DNA of 64,000 nucleotides, taken from contig CAWIWF010000006.1 in the NCBI GenBank assembly GCA_963839815.1, positions 806,001 through 870,000 of the forward strand, in the 5' to 3' direction. Below the pieces are notes generated by a model. The model did not search any database. It saw nothing but the letters and a program-made list of their open reading frames with translations, and was not told where the DNA came from. Source of the stretch: JACVRM01 sp963839815 (GTDB lineage: Bacteria; Actinomycetota; Thermoleophilia; Gaiellales; Gaiellaceae). A program made the translations under genes and the position numbers. Within the stretch, counting starts at the first letter, position 1. Each line of letters starts with the position of its first letter. Of this stretch, positions 50,575 to 60,277 are shown one piece after another.

Positions 50575-51533
50575 GCGCAATCGACGCCTACCTCGAGCAA
50601 CTCGAGCGCGAGCTCCGACTCAAGCGTGCGCCGCGCGGGCGCTTGCTGGCCGAAGCCGAGGATCACCTGCGCGCTTCGGCTGATGAGATCGCTGCGGCCG
50701 GCGCTGCACGCGAGGCTGCCGAAGAGGAGGCGGTGGCGCGTTTCGGCGCGGCCGCCGTGGTGGCGCGGCGGTTCGCGCACGCCGTCGCCTCGACATCGGC
50801 ACGGACGGCGCTGGTCTGGGGGGCGACCGCTGCGGCCGGCTATGCGATCGCGGCGGGCTCGTTCATCGTCGCGGCCCCTTCATGGCTGCGCGACTTTCCG
50901 CAGGGCGCGCCGAGCATGGTCGCCCTGCAGGTGGCCGCCGTCGCGTTGGCGTTGAGCGCGCTGCGCGCGCGGCAGTACCGGACCACGCTGCTGATCGACG
51001 AGCTGCGCCTGCGCCTGATCGGCAACGGCGTGCTGGTGGCGACCGCCGTGCTCGTTGGAGCCGCCGCCGTCGAGTTGCTACTGGCGTTGACCCGGCCCGC
51101 GCCGGCGCCGTGGGGGGACGCCGCGAACGTGATCGCAACGTACGCGGTCGGCGCGACGGCAGCTCTTCTCGCCACGTTTGCCGCGGCCGCCGCCGCCGCG
51201 CGCGCGAGCCTGCTGGCGGCGCTGCCGCGAGGGAGCGAGGACGCGCTGGCGCCGGTGGTCGCTGCGCTCGCCGACGACGTCGCCGCCGCCGCGCCCCCGC
51301 TGCGTCCGGTCGCGGTGTTGCTGACGTCACGTCCGAGGCTCGCGTGGACTGCGACCGCGGTCGTGGTCTTCACCGTCATGACCTCTGTCGCGCTTGCCGA
51401 TCCCAACGACGAGACGGGGCTCGTCGGTGCCGCAGCGACGGGCCTGTTCGAGGCGGCCGCGGTCGTCGTGGCGTACCTCACGCTCGGCCGCGCGCTCGGT
51501 CTGCGGGAGCCGCGGCGGGGGGCTGCCGGCTGA
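50571..51533 (+). CDS. Membrane protein with N-terminal HAAS-like domain
   Basis: Protein of 320 residues coupled to PadR. The N-terminal 65 residues (IDAYLEQLERELRLKRAPRGRL, then EDHLRASADEIAAAG) form the HAAS/permease-prefix domain that binds PadR-type regulators. Then seven hydrophobic segments: WGATAAAGYAIAAGSFIVAAP, VALQVAAVALALSALRA, LIGNGVLVATAVLVGAAAVEL and ATYAVGATAALLATFAA, later TAVVVFTVMTSVALA and AAAVVVAYLTLGRAL. Function as transporter or sensor is not determinable. The serine hydrolase gene overlaps its stop. Confidence 0.82.
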   Translation: MSAIDAYLEQLERELRLKRAPRGRLLAEAEDHLRASADEIAAAGAAREAAEEEAVARFGAAAVVARRFAHAVASTSARTALVWGATAAAGYAIAAGSFIVAAPSWLRDFPQGAPSMVALQVAAVALALSALRARQYRTTLLIDELRLRLIGNGVLVATAVLVGAAAVELLLALTRPAPAPWGDAANVIATYAVGATAALLATFAAAAAAARASLLAALPRGSEDALAPVVAALADDVAAAAPPLRPVAVLLTSRPRLAWTATAVVVFTVMTSVALADPNDETGLVGAAATGLFEAAAVVVAYLTLGRALGLREPRRGAAG

Positions 51534-52756
51534 AGAGGGCGCCGCACCGGGCAACGCCGATCGCTCGTTCAGTCCCGCGGACCCGCCGCCTGCTCTTCGC
51601 GCTTGCCGCAGTGGGGCTCGGCGCCGGTGCCGCCGGCGCTGCCCTCTCCTTTCGCGGCGGCGAGCCCGTGGCCAAGCCGGCGAGCGGCGCCTGTCGCGAC
51701 TGGGTCGCCGCGTCGGCCTACGGCACCGAGATCGAGGCGGTCCGGGCGCTGGTGCCGACGATGAGGCGCGCCTTCGCCGCGCCCGGACTGTCGATTGCGA
51801 TCGCCGCAGACGGCAAGCTCGTCTGGTCGCAGAGTTGCGGCTTCGCCGACGCCGGCCGACGCCGCGCGGTCACCCGCGCGACCCAGTTCCGGATAGGCAG
51901 CGTCTCCAAGGCGCTCACCGCGGCGGCGGTCGTCCGCCTCGACCAGCGGGGCCGCCTCGATATCGACGCAGGCATCAGCAACTACGTCAGCGCCTTCCCT
52001 CGCGGCGAAGAGGCACCGACGCTGCGCCACCTCGGTGGCCACCTGGGCGGCATCCGCCACTACGAGGGCGCCGAGGCGATCAACACGACCCACTTCCGCT
52101 CGCTGACCGACAGCCTGCGGGTCTTCGTCGACGACCAGCTGGTTGCCGCGCCCGGGAGCTCGTTTCACTACTCGAGCTATGGCTTCAACCTCCTCGGCGC
52201 CGCGGTCGAGCGCGTGGCCGGCACCGACTTCGCAGGCGCCACCCGCGCGGAGTTGCTGACGCCGCTCGGCATGAGGTCGACGGGCATCGGTGGCCCGCCG
52301 ACCGGCGGGACGCGCTTCTACGAGGTCACCGCCGCGCGCCGCGCGGTGCAGGCTCCGCGGATCGACCTGAGCGACCGCTATCCGTCCGGTGGCTTTCTCT
52401 CGACGGCCGAAGACCTCGTCCGCTTTGGCATCGGCATCACCGACGAGGCCTTTCTCAGCGCGCGGTCGCAGGCGCTGCTGTTCACGTCGCAGCGGGCGCG
52501 CTCCGGCAAGGCGACGGGCTACGGCTTCGGCTTCGAGGTCGGCGCGAGCCCGGTCGGCCCGGTCGCCGGTCACACCGGCAACGTCGTCGGCGGGACGGCG
52601 TTCATTCTCATCCACCCCCGCACGCGTGTGGTCGTCGCGCTGGTCACCAACGTCGGCTTCGTCACCGCCCCCAACCCGCCCGACCTGGCCGGGACGCCTG
52701 ATCCGCCACAGCTTGCGCTGCCGTTCATCCGCCGCGTCCTTGACGGAGCTGGATAG
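51530..52756 (+). CDS. Secreted serine beta-lactamase-like hydrolase (class C / D-aminopeptidase type)
   Basis: Protein of about 408 residues. A signal segment (RRLLFALAAVGLGAGAAGAAL) leads to the catalytic domain: FRIGSVSKALTAAAVVRL has Ser-x-x-Lys, FHYSSYGFNLLGAAVERVAG contains the Tyr-x-Asn-like YGF region, and GHTGNVVGGTAF is the third motif (HTG). It resembles class C beta-lactamase fold hydrolases that act on peptidoglycan or D-amino-acid amides. The start is unclear: no ATG or GTG precedes the signal; the CTG at 51530, overlapping the preceding stop as CTGA, is the only coupled choice. Confidence 0.8.
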   Translation: MKRAPHRATPIARSVPRTRRLLFALAAVGLGAGAAGAALSFRGGEPVAKPASGACRDWVAASAYGTEIEAVRALVPTMRRAFAAPGLSIAIAADGKLVWSQSCGFADAGRRRAVTRATQFRIGSVSKALTAAAVVRLDQRGRLDIDAGISNYVSAFPRGEEAPTLRHLGGHLGGIRHYEGAEAINTTHFRSLTDSLRVFVDDQLVAAPGSSFHYSSYGFNLLGAAVERVAGTDFAGATRAELLTPLGMRSTGIGGPPTGGTRFYEVTAARRAVQAPRIDLSDRYPSGGFLSTAEDLVRFGIGITDEAFLSARSQALLFTSQRARSGKATGYGFGFEVGASPVGPVAGHTGNVVGGTAFILIHPRTRVVVALVTNVGFVTAPNPPDLAGTPDPPQLALPFIRRVLDGAG

Positions 52757-52992
52757 ACGTCGCGAGCTCGGGATGAGCGAGCGGAGGAGCAAGCGAGCCC
52801 CAGGAGGTCGTGCTCGACGCCCTTAGGGCACCGGGGTGTGAGCTTGTCACCGTTTGAGTCCTCGGGCAGTCAACGTCGATCGGACGACGCCATGGAGACT
52901 CATGGCCGACTCCAGACGACGGCGAGGCGTCAAACCGCCTCTGCCTGCCCTGGTCACGAGTGAGATCTGGCCTGCGCGGGAATGTCGGCGCC

Positions 52993-53738
52993 ATGGCACG
53001 TCTTGCGGCGACGGGCTCGGCGGCGATCGTGGTCGCCGCTCTCTCCGCCGGTTGGTGGCCTGCGGATGCCCAGTCGACGGCCGGCGCGCCCTGCTACAGC
53101 GTGCGCGTGCCGGCGCGCGGCGCCGTGCTTCGCGCCGATGTCGACGGTGACCGGCGCGTCGACCGAGTGTGGGTCGCGAGACGCAAGCTGACCGCAACGG
53201 CGTGCGAGTTCGCGGTCGTCGTGTCCGGTGCGGGAGGATGGTCGGTGAGGCGTGCGGTCGCATCCGCAACCGGCAGTCGGTTCCGCGCCTACTCGTCCTG
53301 GCCACGATCGATAGGGCCCGCGGCGCCGAGATCGTGGTCGAGCGGGAACAGACTCCGGGCCACGGCCACGTGCTCGTCCTCTCCGTCCGCAACCGGCGGC
53401 TGGTCACGATCCCGGCGCCCCGGACTCCGCTGAGCGGCGGCGGCGTGTTCAGCTTCTACAACGGCGGCGGTGCCGTCGGCGGGGCGACCCAGGTGGACTG
53501 CCCGAAGGCGGGGACGGTCGTCACGTCCGGCTGGGTGGAGTTGCCGACAAATGACCCCTACTCGCTCGACCGCCGCTATTACGCCGAGCGGCGCACGTAC
53601 CGCATCACCGGCACGCGCCTGCGCCAGGTCTCCGCGACGGTGCTGCCGAACGTCGACCGCGGACAGGCGGAGGCCATCCTGCTCCCCACAGGGCACTGGC
53701 GCCCGTTCGTGAGCTGCGCCGTGACGCCCTTCGCCTGA
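52993..53738 (+). CDS. Secreted protein of unknown function, frameshifted
   Basis: About 248 residues after one frame change near 53262. Signal: ARLAATGSAAIVVAALSAGW. First part: GAPCYSVRVPARGAVLRADV, DGDRRVDRVWVARRKLTATA. Second frame: VLATIDRARGAEIVVEREQTPGHG, TPLSGGGVFSFYNGGGAVGG, DPYSLDRRYYAERRTYRI, TGHWRPFVSCAVTPFA. Asp-rich DVDGDRRVD recalls FG-GAP or calcium-binding loops, and the second half is beta-rich. No family recognised. Two Cys in the mature region (CYSV, VDCPK, SCAV make three) may form disulfides. Confidence 0.6.
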
Positions 53739-53934
53739 CCCGGCTCTGGTCCGGGCTCAGGGTCAGTGCGAGGAAGGCCGACGCGCCGGCAGGACTAGGG
53801 GGGCCGCTTGACGCTCCAGCTGATGGACAACGTCGGCCATCGTGGTGGGTGCCTCGCCGCGGCGATCTCGAGATCGCGATGATGCGGATGCAGGACGGGC
53901 CGCGGGGATCCTTGTCAGTCTGGCCGAGCGGCGG

Positions 53935-54117
53935 CTACTTGGCCCACCAGTCGCGCTGCCCGTCGACGTCCCCGCGCGGATTCTCGCCGAGGTTGGGCGC
54001 GCCGATGACGAGGATCTCGAGGCCCTCCGGCCCTGCCTCGTAGCCTCGCCAGGTGCCGGGCGGGACGCGCATGGCGTCCCACTGCCTGAGCTCGACGATC
54101 TCGTCGTCGAGCTTCAT
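53935..54117 (-). pseudogene. Cupin-domain C-terminal remnant
   Basis: Frame of 60 residues: MKLDDEIVELRQWDAMRVPP, GTWRGYEAGPEGLEILVIGAP, NLGENPRGDVDGQRDWWAK. This is the last third of a cupin of the type whose end reads VIGAPNLGE..DVxGQRDWW; the N-terminal strands with the metal His residues are missing. The remnant ends at the promoter of the second PadR gene, suggesting that this module replaced the front of the cupin gene. Confidence 0.65.
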
Positions 54118-54167
54118 CCGCCCGCTCCCAGCGCCCCGCTGTCGAGCAGGTTGCTTGACAGGCAAGC

Positions 54168-54173
54168 TATTGT
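54168..54173 (+). promoter_or_regulatory. -10 element of PadR module 2
   Basis: TATTGT seven nt before the ATG at 54181. Just upstream GCTTG-ACAG-GCAAGC (54151-54165) is an inverted repeat around TTGACA that could be the PadR operator. Confidence 0.5.
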
Positions 54174-54180
54174 GCGGTGC

Positions 54181-54531
54181 ATGGAACCTGCGCAGACACG
54201 GAACGTGATCTCGCAGCTGCGCCGCGGCACGGTCGAGTACTGCGTTCTGGCGCTCCTGCGCGATGGCGAGCGGTATGGCTTCGAGCTCGTGCGCGAGCTG
54301 GCGGACGTCGACGGCCTTGTCACGAGCGAAGGCACGATCTACCCCCTGCTCACGCGGTTGCGGAAGGACGAACTCGTGACCACGTTCTGGCAGGAGTCCG
54401 AGTCCGGCCCGCCGCGCCGCTACTACCGGCTCACCGAGGCCGGCCGCAAGGCGCTCGCCGACTTCACGAAGGAGTGGAGCCGATTCCGCGACTCCGTCGA
54501 TGTAATCCTCAATCGGAAGGAAGGACGATGA
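54181..54531 (+). CDS. PadR-family regulator, module 2
   Basis: Regulator of 116 residues. ISQLRRGTVEYCVLALLRDGER, YGFELVRELADVDGLVTSEG, TIYPLLTRLRKDELVTTFW, RYYRLTEAGRKALADFTKEW give the PadR fold with a longer N-terminus than module 1. It is followed with an ATGA overlap by a HAAS-domain membrane gene, the same design as module 1 about 4 kb upstream. Leaderless by its -10 spacing. Confidence 0.92.
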   Translation: MEPAQTRNVISQLRRGTVEYCVLALLRDGERYGFELVRELADVDGLVTSEGTIYPLLTRLRKDELVTTFWQESESGPPRRYYRLTEAGRKALADFTKEWSRFRDSVDVILNRKEGR

Positions 54532-55114
54532 GCACGATGCAGGCCGACCGGATCGTCGACGACTACCTGCGGCGCCTGGAAGCCGCCGCCGCGCACCTCC
54601 AGCGCTCGCGCCGCGCCGAGCTCGTGGCGGAGATCCGCGAGCACATCGAGGCCGCGCTACGCCAGGACGACGCAGCGAGCGAGGTCGCATCCGCAACGTC
54701 CTCGAACGCCTCGGCCCGCCCGAGGAGATCGTCGACGCCGCCGAGCCGCCTACCCGCGTCGGCAAGCTCGAAATCGGGTCGTTGCTCGCGCTCCTCGTCC
54801 CGTTCGTGGGCTGGCTCGTAGGCGCCGTTCTCGTGGTCGCGTCGCGGGCGTGGTCCGGACGAGAGAAGGCGCTGGGACTGGCCCTCCTGCTTTTGCCCTT
54901 GCTCCTACCGCTGCTCAGCGTCGTCGCTGAGGGCCCCGAGTCGACCCTCGAGCCGGCGGGTGCTCCCGTGGTCGGCAGTGACCCAGGGAGCGAACGCAGG
55001 ACGGACGGCGGGTGGGGCCCCGTCGAGGTCGCGACCCTGTCCCTCTTGTTCCTCGCCGGCCTGCCGAGCGCGCTCTACCTAGCCTGGCGGCTGCGCCGGA
55101 TGCCGTCTGCGTAG
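54528..55114 (+). CDS. HAAS-domain membrane protein, frameshifted
   Basis: About 195 residues with one missing base near 54690. N-terminal HAAS domain: ADRIVDDYLRRLEAAAAHLQR, then RRAELVAEIREHIEAAL; the next frame continues RIRNVLERLGPPEEIVDAAEP, which completes the domain. Then four hydrophobic segments (LLALLVPFVGWLVGAVLVVAS, ALGLALLLLPLLLPLLSVVA, TLSLLFLAGLPSALYLAW). Partner of the PadR regulator encoded upstream. Confidence 0.75.
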
Positions 55115-55279
55115 GCTCCACGCTTGTCCTCAAGATCCGAAGTCTCTCCGGCGTAAGCGTCCATTACGGACGCTTGCAGCCCCGCGCTCTGAACCTGAGG
55201 GCGCTACAAAGGGGTCAAACCGACCGCAGACTGGAGATCGTGCACATCGTGTGCCCCCCGGACTTGCGGCGCCTTGTAG

Positions 55280-55352
55280 AGCCCTCTGGCGGACTCGAAC
55301 CGGCGACCCCCTCCTTACCATGGAGGTGCTCTACCAACTGAGCTAAGAGGGC
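55280..55352 (-). tRNA. trnT: tRNA-Thr (anticodon GGT)
   Basis: Minus strand. Acceptor GCCCTCT pairs with AGAGGGC; D arm AGCTCAGTTGGTAGAGC; anticodon stem CCTCC/GGAGG around the loop ATGGTAA, anticodon GGT for threonine; T arm GGGTCGCCGGTTCGAGTCC-like. Cloverleaf complete; CCA is not encoded. It lies between the second PadR module and the M14 gene, convergent with neither. Confidence 0.93.
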
Positions 55353-55465
55353 GCGCGTCGCATCGTAGCGGCGGTCGGACGGACACTCCTGGCTCGCCGC
55401 CCGGGATCGCGGGACGCGGCTCGAGCGCAACTGCCGCGCCCGGGCACGGACGCGCGGCGATCGCG

Positions 55466-55496
55466 ACGGGGGAGCGGGATCGACCCGCTCCCCCGT
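55466..55496 (-). terminator. Strong hairpin after M14 gene
   Basis: ACGGGGGAGCGGG (55466-55478), five-nt loop, CCCGCTCCCCCGT (55484-55496): a perfect 13-bp stem 16 nt after the M14 stop. Confidence 0.7.
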
Positions 55497-55511
55497 CGGC
55501 GCGCGGGGGTC

Positions 55512-58500
55512 CTAGCGCGCGTACAGGCCGACGTGGTCGAAGACGACCGTCCCCGACGTCCTGGTGTCCGTGGCCGCGAAGCCCGTGAGCACGACCCGCA
55601 CCGCGGTGACTGCGAAGGGAATCGTGATCGCACGCTCGAGCGTCACGAAGCCGCCGGTCGAGAGCGGCGCGCTGACGGCCTTCACCGTGTCGAGGACGAG
55701 CCCGGCCGGGCCGACGTAGACCAGGTTCACCGAGGGTGCGGAGGAGGCCTGCACGGTCTTGACCGAGAGGTCGAGGTCGAGCACCTCGCCCGGCGTGACC
55801 GGGATCGGCTCGCTCGTCCACGAGGGCGCACCTGCGAGCGGGACGCTCCCGCCGGTGCCGGTGATCGACGCCTGGCCGCTCTCCTGTGACCACGAGGTCG
55901 TGCCCGCGCCGGTGCTGGAAGCCGTCCACGCTTCGGGCCCGCTGCCGTCCGCCGCCGCATGCTCGAATGAGCCGTTCTTCACCTTGTTGCCCTTGACGGT
56001 CACGGTGAGCACGCCGGCGTTGTTCGCCTCGTCGAGTTCCTCCACCGCACCGGCCGAGTCCGCCGTCACGCGAATCGTGTGCTCCCCCTTCACGCCCTTC
56101 GTGCTCCACGGCAACGACACCTGCACGGAGCCGCCGGCGGGGATCGCGGGGGTCTCGACGCTTCCCAGCGCGGTCTGCCCGTCGAGCACGAAGGCGGTCG
56201 TCGACGCGCCGGCCGCGCCGGTGCCCTCGTTGGCGATCGTGGCGGTGATGAGCGCCGTGCTGCCGTCCACCATCTTGGACGCGGTGGTGATACCGGAGAC
56301 GCCGAGCTCCGCGACGGGCTGCCGCTGGTAGTCGACCAGGTTCAGGAAGACCTGCCAGGCCGAGAAGGACAGCGCGTAGGACTGGAGGCCGAAGCGCATG
56401 TCCCGCGCCGCGTTGGGTGCGTAGCTCGGGTCGGGGAACATGGCGCCGACGATGCGCACGACGCCGCTGGCCAATGTGCCGCTCGCCGATGCCGGCCTGG
56501 CCGCCGAGCATCAGCGCGGAGGTGCACTCCGCGGCGTTCGCCTTGCCGCAATCCGTCTCCCAGGCGGCGCGCTGGACCCACCACTGGCGCAGCCGCGCGG
56601 CGGGATCGTTGTCGAGCGTGCCGTCGGGCGGGTAGCCGAGCGGCGTCGGCTCGACCGCGACGCGCTGCTGCCGCCGGCCGTGCCGGGCAGGCAGACGTCC
56701 GCCGAGCAGCGGGTCGACGTTGCACACGTTGCCGCGACCGGCGACGTTGAACTGGTACGACGCGGCCTGGCCGCGCGACGTCGTGCTGGCGATGCCCGTC
56801 GCGATCTCGGCGGCTGGCACGACGCCCAGCTCGCCGAGCGCGGCAGGCTGCCGTCGGTGAGGACGAGGTTGCCGCCGCGCTCGGCGTAGCGCTGGAGCGC
56901 CGCGAAGTAGGCGTCGACGTCGTGCGGTGGCGAGCCCGAGCCCGCCCGCTCGTCGGTCAGGAAGGCGCGGCTGCCGACGCGTGTTGACGACGACGAGCGA
57001 GTCGAACTGGTCGAGCGTCGCGCGGGTTGGCCAGCGATCTGCCGCGATCGCTGACGCCCTCGCGCCGCTTCGGCCGGGTCGCGCGATGTACTTGTTGAGG
57101 TCGGTGAAGAAGTCCATCGAGGAGACCGAGAACGGCGCCTGCCCGGGCGACGTCTTCCGCCGTCACCGGGTTGAAGTCGACCTTGACCCGGACGAGCGCC
57201 GGTGCCGCCGCCGTTCGGTGACGTGGACGCGCCAGCGCCCCGGCATCGGGTCGTTGGCGGTCACGACCTGGCCGGACTGGAGGTAGGCGTCGGGCGTTGC
57301 CGCCCTGGACGAAGGAGGTCGCGACGTTCTGCCAGTTCTCGGAGTCCTCGTCGCAGCGCTGCAGCGACAGCCGCGCCAGCGATGCCGGGTGAGATGCCGC
57401 GACGCGTTGGCGTTGGTCATCGTGGCGGTGATGCCGCCGTTCCAGATGCCCGTCGTTCGGGCCCTTGACGTCGAACTCGAGGTTGTAGGCCGTGCCGTCG
57501 AGCTCGAAGTTCGGATCCGGCTGACGGCAGGATGACGTCGATGTCGTTCTGCGCCGGCAGGCCCGGGTTCGGCGGGCGCGACGTTCCGGCGTTGCTGTGA
57601 TCCGCACAGGGTTGACGACGTAGCCGATCTTGCCCGGTCGGCTCGATACCGGAACGCCTGCTCGGTCAGCATCGAGGCGAGCTGCGAGTAGATCAGGCCC
57701 TTGTTGCCGTCGATGTGCATCTGCTCGATGGTCGGCTCGTAGACGTTGTTCGGGGCGAGGTGCGAGAGCGACATCTCGTTGTCGATGCCGACCGCGCCGA
57801 GGCCGATCTCCTCGTTCTCGATCCAGTCGCCGAGCGCGCCGGAGACCTGGTAGCCGAGCGTGTCGATGACCGTGCCCCACTGGTCGGCCACGCTCGAAGA
57901 CGGTGCCGATGTAGGGCGACCAGGCCAGGCGCGCGGTCTGGTCCTCCCACGTGCGCAGGCCCTGGTCGACGGTCGAGAAGTTCTTGCGGAAGTCGCGCTG
58001 GCCGGCGCCCAGCAGCGTGTACGAGAACGCGTTCGCGGTCAGCTGGCCGTGCAGGTCGATGCCGCCGGCGAACCGCTGGCCGACGGGGTTGTTCGGCGAG
58101 ATCGTCTGCCGGATCTGGCGGAGCACCTCCATGTACGCCTGCGTCTCGGGCTCCGACCCGGGCGAGTACGGGCGGTAGCGAGTAGCCCACGCCGGGCCAG
58201 TCCCGGTTCAGGTCCATGCCGTTGCCGTTGTAGCGCTGGAAGAAGGCGCCGGGCGTGTATTGCAGGTTCGGCGAGCCGTCCTCGAGCTCGGCCGGCTGCG
58301 ACCTGGCCGCGGGCCCAGCCGTCGGGGTTGGGGAGGAGGAAGTAGATGACCGAGCGCGCCAGCGTCTCGCTCCGCGGTCGGCACCGGCTTGCCGGTGGGC
58401 GTCTCGACGATCTTCTTGTCGGGGTCGTTCGCCGCCCAGGTGACGAGGTCCTCCATCGCGCGCAGGGCGCCCTCGGCGCCGGCGCGCTCGATGCCGTGGA

Positions 58501-59020
58501 TCGAGCCGGCGTAGACGAAGTGCAGGCGCATCGTTCTCGGGGATCGGCGACTGGCGTGTCGGTGACCTTGAGCATGTAGAGCGGGCGGCGGTCGCGGTCG
58601 ATCGGCTTGACCAGTGCCGTCGTCGACCGACGAATGCGCGCGGGATGCCCGCCGACATGTAGTTCGCGTTGTCGTACGCCTGGTCGAGGCGGATCACCTG
58701 GAGGTAGCGCGGGTAGCGTGCTGGCGAGGAACTTGCGTGCCCTCGATCGCCTCCTCGTAGCTGAGGTACTGGGCCATGCACATGTTGCCCTTCGCCCACG
58801 GGGAGACGTCCGGCGGCACGACGTCGTTGACGCCGTCGCCGTCGGTGTCGTGGGTGAGGCAGCCCTGCGGGTCGGAGAACACGCGACCGTACGCGAGGTA
58901 CTCGGCCTCGGTGGTCGCAACGGGGTTCGGGCTCACCGTGGCGGTCTGGCTCGCAGCCGAGAGCCCGAGCGACAGGGAGCAGACGGCCACGAACGCGGCC
59001 ACGACACGACGGAGTCTCAT
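55512..59020 (-). pseudogene. Secreted M14 zinc carboxypeptidase with more than 20 frame changes
   Basis: With the frame changes followed, about 1160 residues: a signal peptide (AAFVAVCSLSLGLSAASQTA); a peptidase domain with HFVYAGSIHGIERAG (first Zn ligands His and Glu), LLPNPDGWARGQ, NGNGMDLNRDWPG, GGIDLHGQL (third ligand His) and IENEEIGLGA (catalytic Glu region); and a long C-terminal region (after 56474, intact for 320 residues) with CARDB-like LITATIANEG and a carbohydrate-binding-like module. Between 56470 and 58740 the frame changes at least 22 times without decay of motifs. ATG at 59020 has GGAGGG upstream. Either a heavily mis-sequenced intact gene or a real but strange frame organisation; see findings. 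Confidence 0.75.
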
Positions 59021-59070
59021 GCGGGTTCCCTCCTCGATCACGACGACCTGGGATATGGATCGCGGAGGGA

Positions 59071-59094
59071 GGATACCACTTCTAGTGGTGTCAC
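59071..59094 (-). promoter_or_regulatory. Operator-like site upstream of M14 gene
   Basis: Minus strand GTGACACCACTAGAAGTGGT ending in ATCC, with the perfect palindrome ACCACT-N3-AGTGGT (59075-59089). It matches 47183-47205 upstream of the other secreted protease, and lies 51 nt from the start codon, against 44 nt there. Confidence 0.6.
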
Positions 59095-59197
59095 GTGTAT
59101 CGCATCCGATCGCGGACGCCGCCGGGTGCGACGACTTTCTCGCGCGCGCGGAGTCTGATAGGGAAGGGGACCGATCTCGACCCGGAGGTGAGACGAC

Positions 59198-60277
59198 ATG
59201 TCACGGACGCTGCTGATCGTCGGCACGCGCAAGGGGTGCTTCCTGCTGGAGAGCGACGCCGACCGGCGTGACTGGGCCGTGCGGGGGCCGTTCTGCGAGG
59301 GCTGGCCGGTGTACCACGCCATCCACGATCCCTCGTCGGGCGCGATCTACGCCGCGGCGGCGAGCGAGTGGCACGGCTCGGCGGTGTGGCGGAGCCCCGA
59401 CCTCGGCGAGTCGTGGAGCCACTCGAGCGAGGGGCTCGCCTACGACGCCGACAGCGGCAGGAAGCTGTCGAAGGTCTCAACGCTCGCGGTCGACGACGGG
59501 CAGTTGCTCGCGGGGGTCGAGGCGCCGGGGATCTTCGAAAGCCGTGACAGCGGCGCGACCTGGTCGGTGCTCTCGACGCTCGCCGGCGAGCCCGGCAGCG
59601 AGGGCTGGGACGACCCCGGCAACCAGCCGCCGGGCCACCTCGGCATCTCGGCGCTCATGTTCGACCGCGACCAGGATGCTCGCTTCTGGGCGATCGTGCA
59701 GGGCGTCGGCCTGTTCGAGACGCCGGACGGCGGCAAGTCGTGGACGCCGCGCAACCGAAACCTGCGCGCCGACTGGCCGCGCGAGCACGACGAGGTCGGC
59801 TTCTGCGTCCACAAGCTCGTCCGCTCGCCGGTCGACGGCGACCGCATGTACCAGCAGAACCACGTCGGCATGTGGCGCTCGGACGACCGCGCCCACTCAT
59901 GGGTCGAGATCACCGAGGGGCTGCCGACCGAGTTCGGCTTCGCGGCCGCCACGCACCCGCGTGACCGCGACACGTTCTACGTCGTGCCGCTCGACCCCGA
60001 CCACACGCGGACGATGCCCGGCGGCCGCGGGGCGGTCTGGCGCACGCGCGACGCGGGCTCGAGCTGGCAGCGGCTCGACCGCGGCCTGCCGCAGAGCGAC
60101 GCGCACGTGGGCGTGCTGCGCGAGGGGATGGCGATGGACGCGTACGACGATCCGGGCCTCTACTTCGGCACGAGCACCGGCCAGGTCTTCGCCAGCATCG
60201 ACGAGGGCGAGTCGTGGGCGGAGATCGCGGGCTACCTGCCGGGGATCTCGTCGGTCGAGGTCGCGATCGTCGACTGA
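59198..60277 (+). CDS. BNR/sialidase-like beta-propeller protein
   Basis: Protein of 359 residues with four or more Asp-box repeats: SPDLGESW, SRDSGATW, TPDGGKSW, SDDRAHSW, TRDAGSSW and SIDEGESW (the S-x-D-x-G-x-T/S-W pattern). Starts RTLLIVGTRKGCFLLES. Such propellers without the sialidase catalytic residues are called exo-alpha-sialidase-like or glycosyl-hydrolase-like; a catalytic role is unproven. GGAGGTGAG is a strong ribosome site. The next gene, a MoaD-like protein, overlaps by one nt (TGATG). Confidence 0.88.
   Translation: MSRTLLIVGTRKGCFLLESDADRRDWAVRGPFCEGWPVYHAIHDPSSGAIYAAAASEWHGSAVWRSPDLGESWSHSSEGLAYDADSGRKLSKVSTLAVDDGQLLAGVEAPGIFESRDSGATWSVLSTLAGEPGSEGWDDPGNQPPGHLGISALMFDRDQDARFWAIVQGVGLFETPDGGKSWTPRNRNLRADWPREHDEVGFCVHKLVRSPVDGDRMYQQNHVGMWRSDDRAHSWVEITEGLPTEFGFAAATHPRDRDTFYVVPLDPDHTRTMPGGRGAVWRTRDAGSSWQRLDRGLPQSDAHVGVLREGMAMDAYDDPGLYFGTSTGQVFASIDEGESWAEIAGYLPGISSVEVAIVD

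Noticed and set aside
55315..57117. A large minus-strand gene in a single frame across the end of the M14 region
   Set aside because: Only its first third follows M14 protein sequence; after the frame change near 56481 the true protein continues in another frame.
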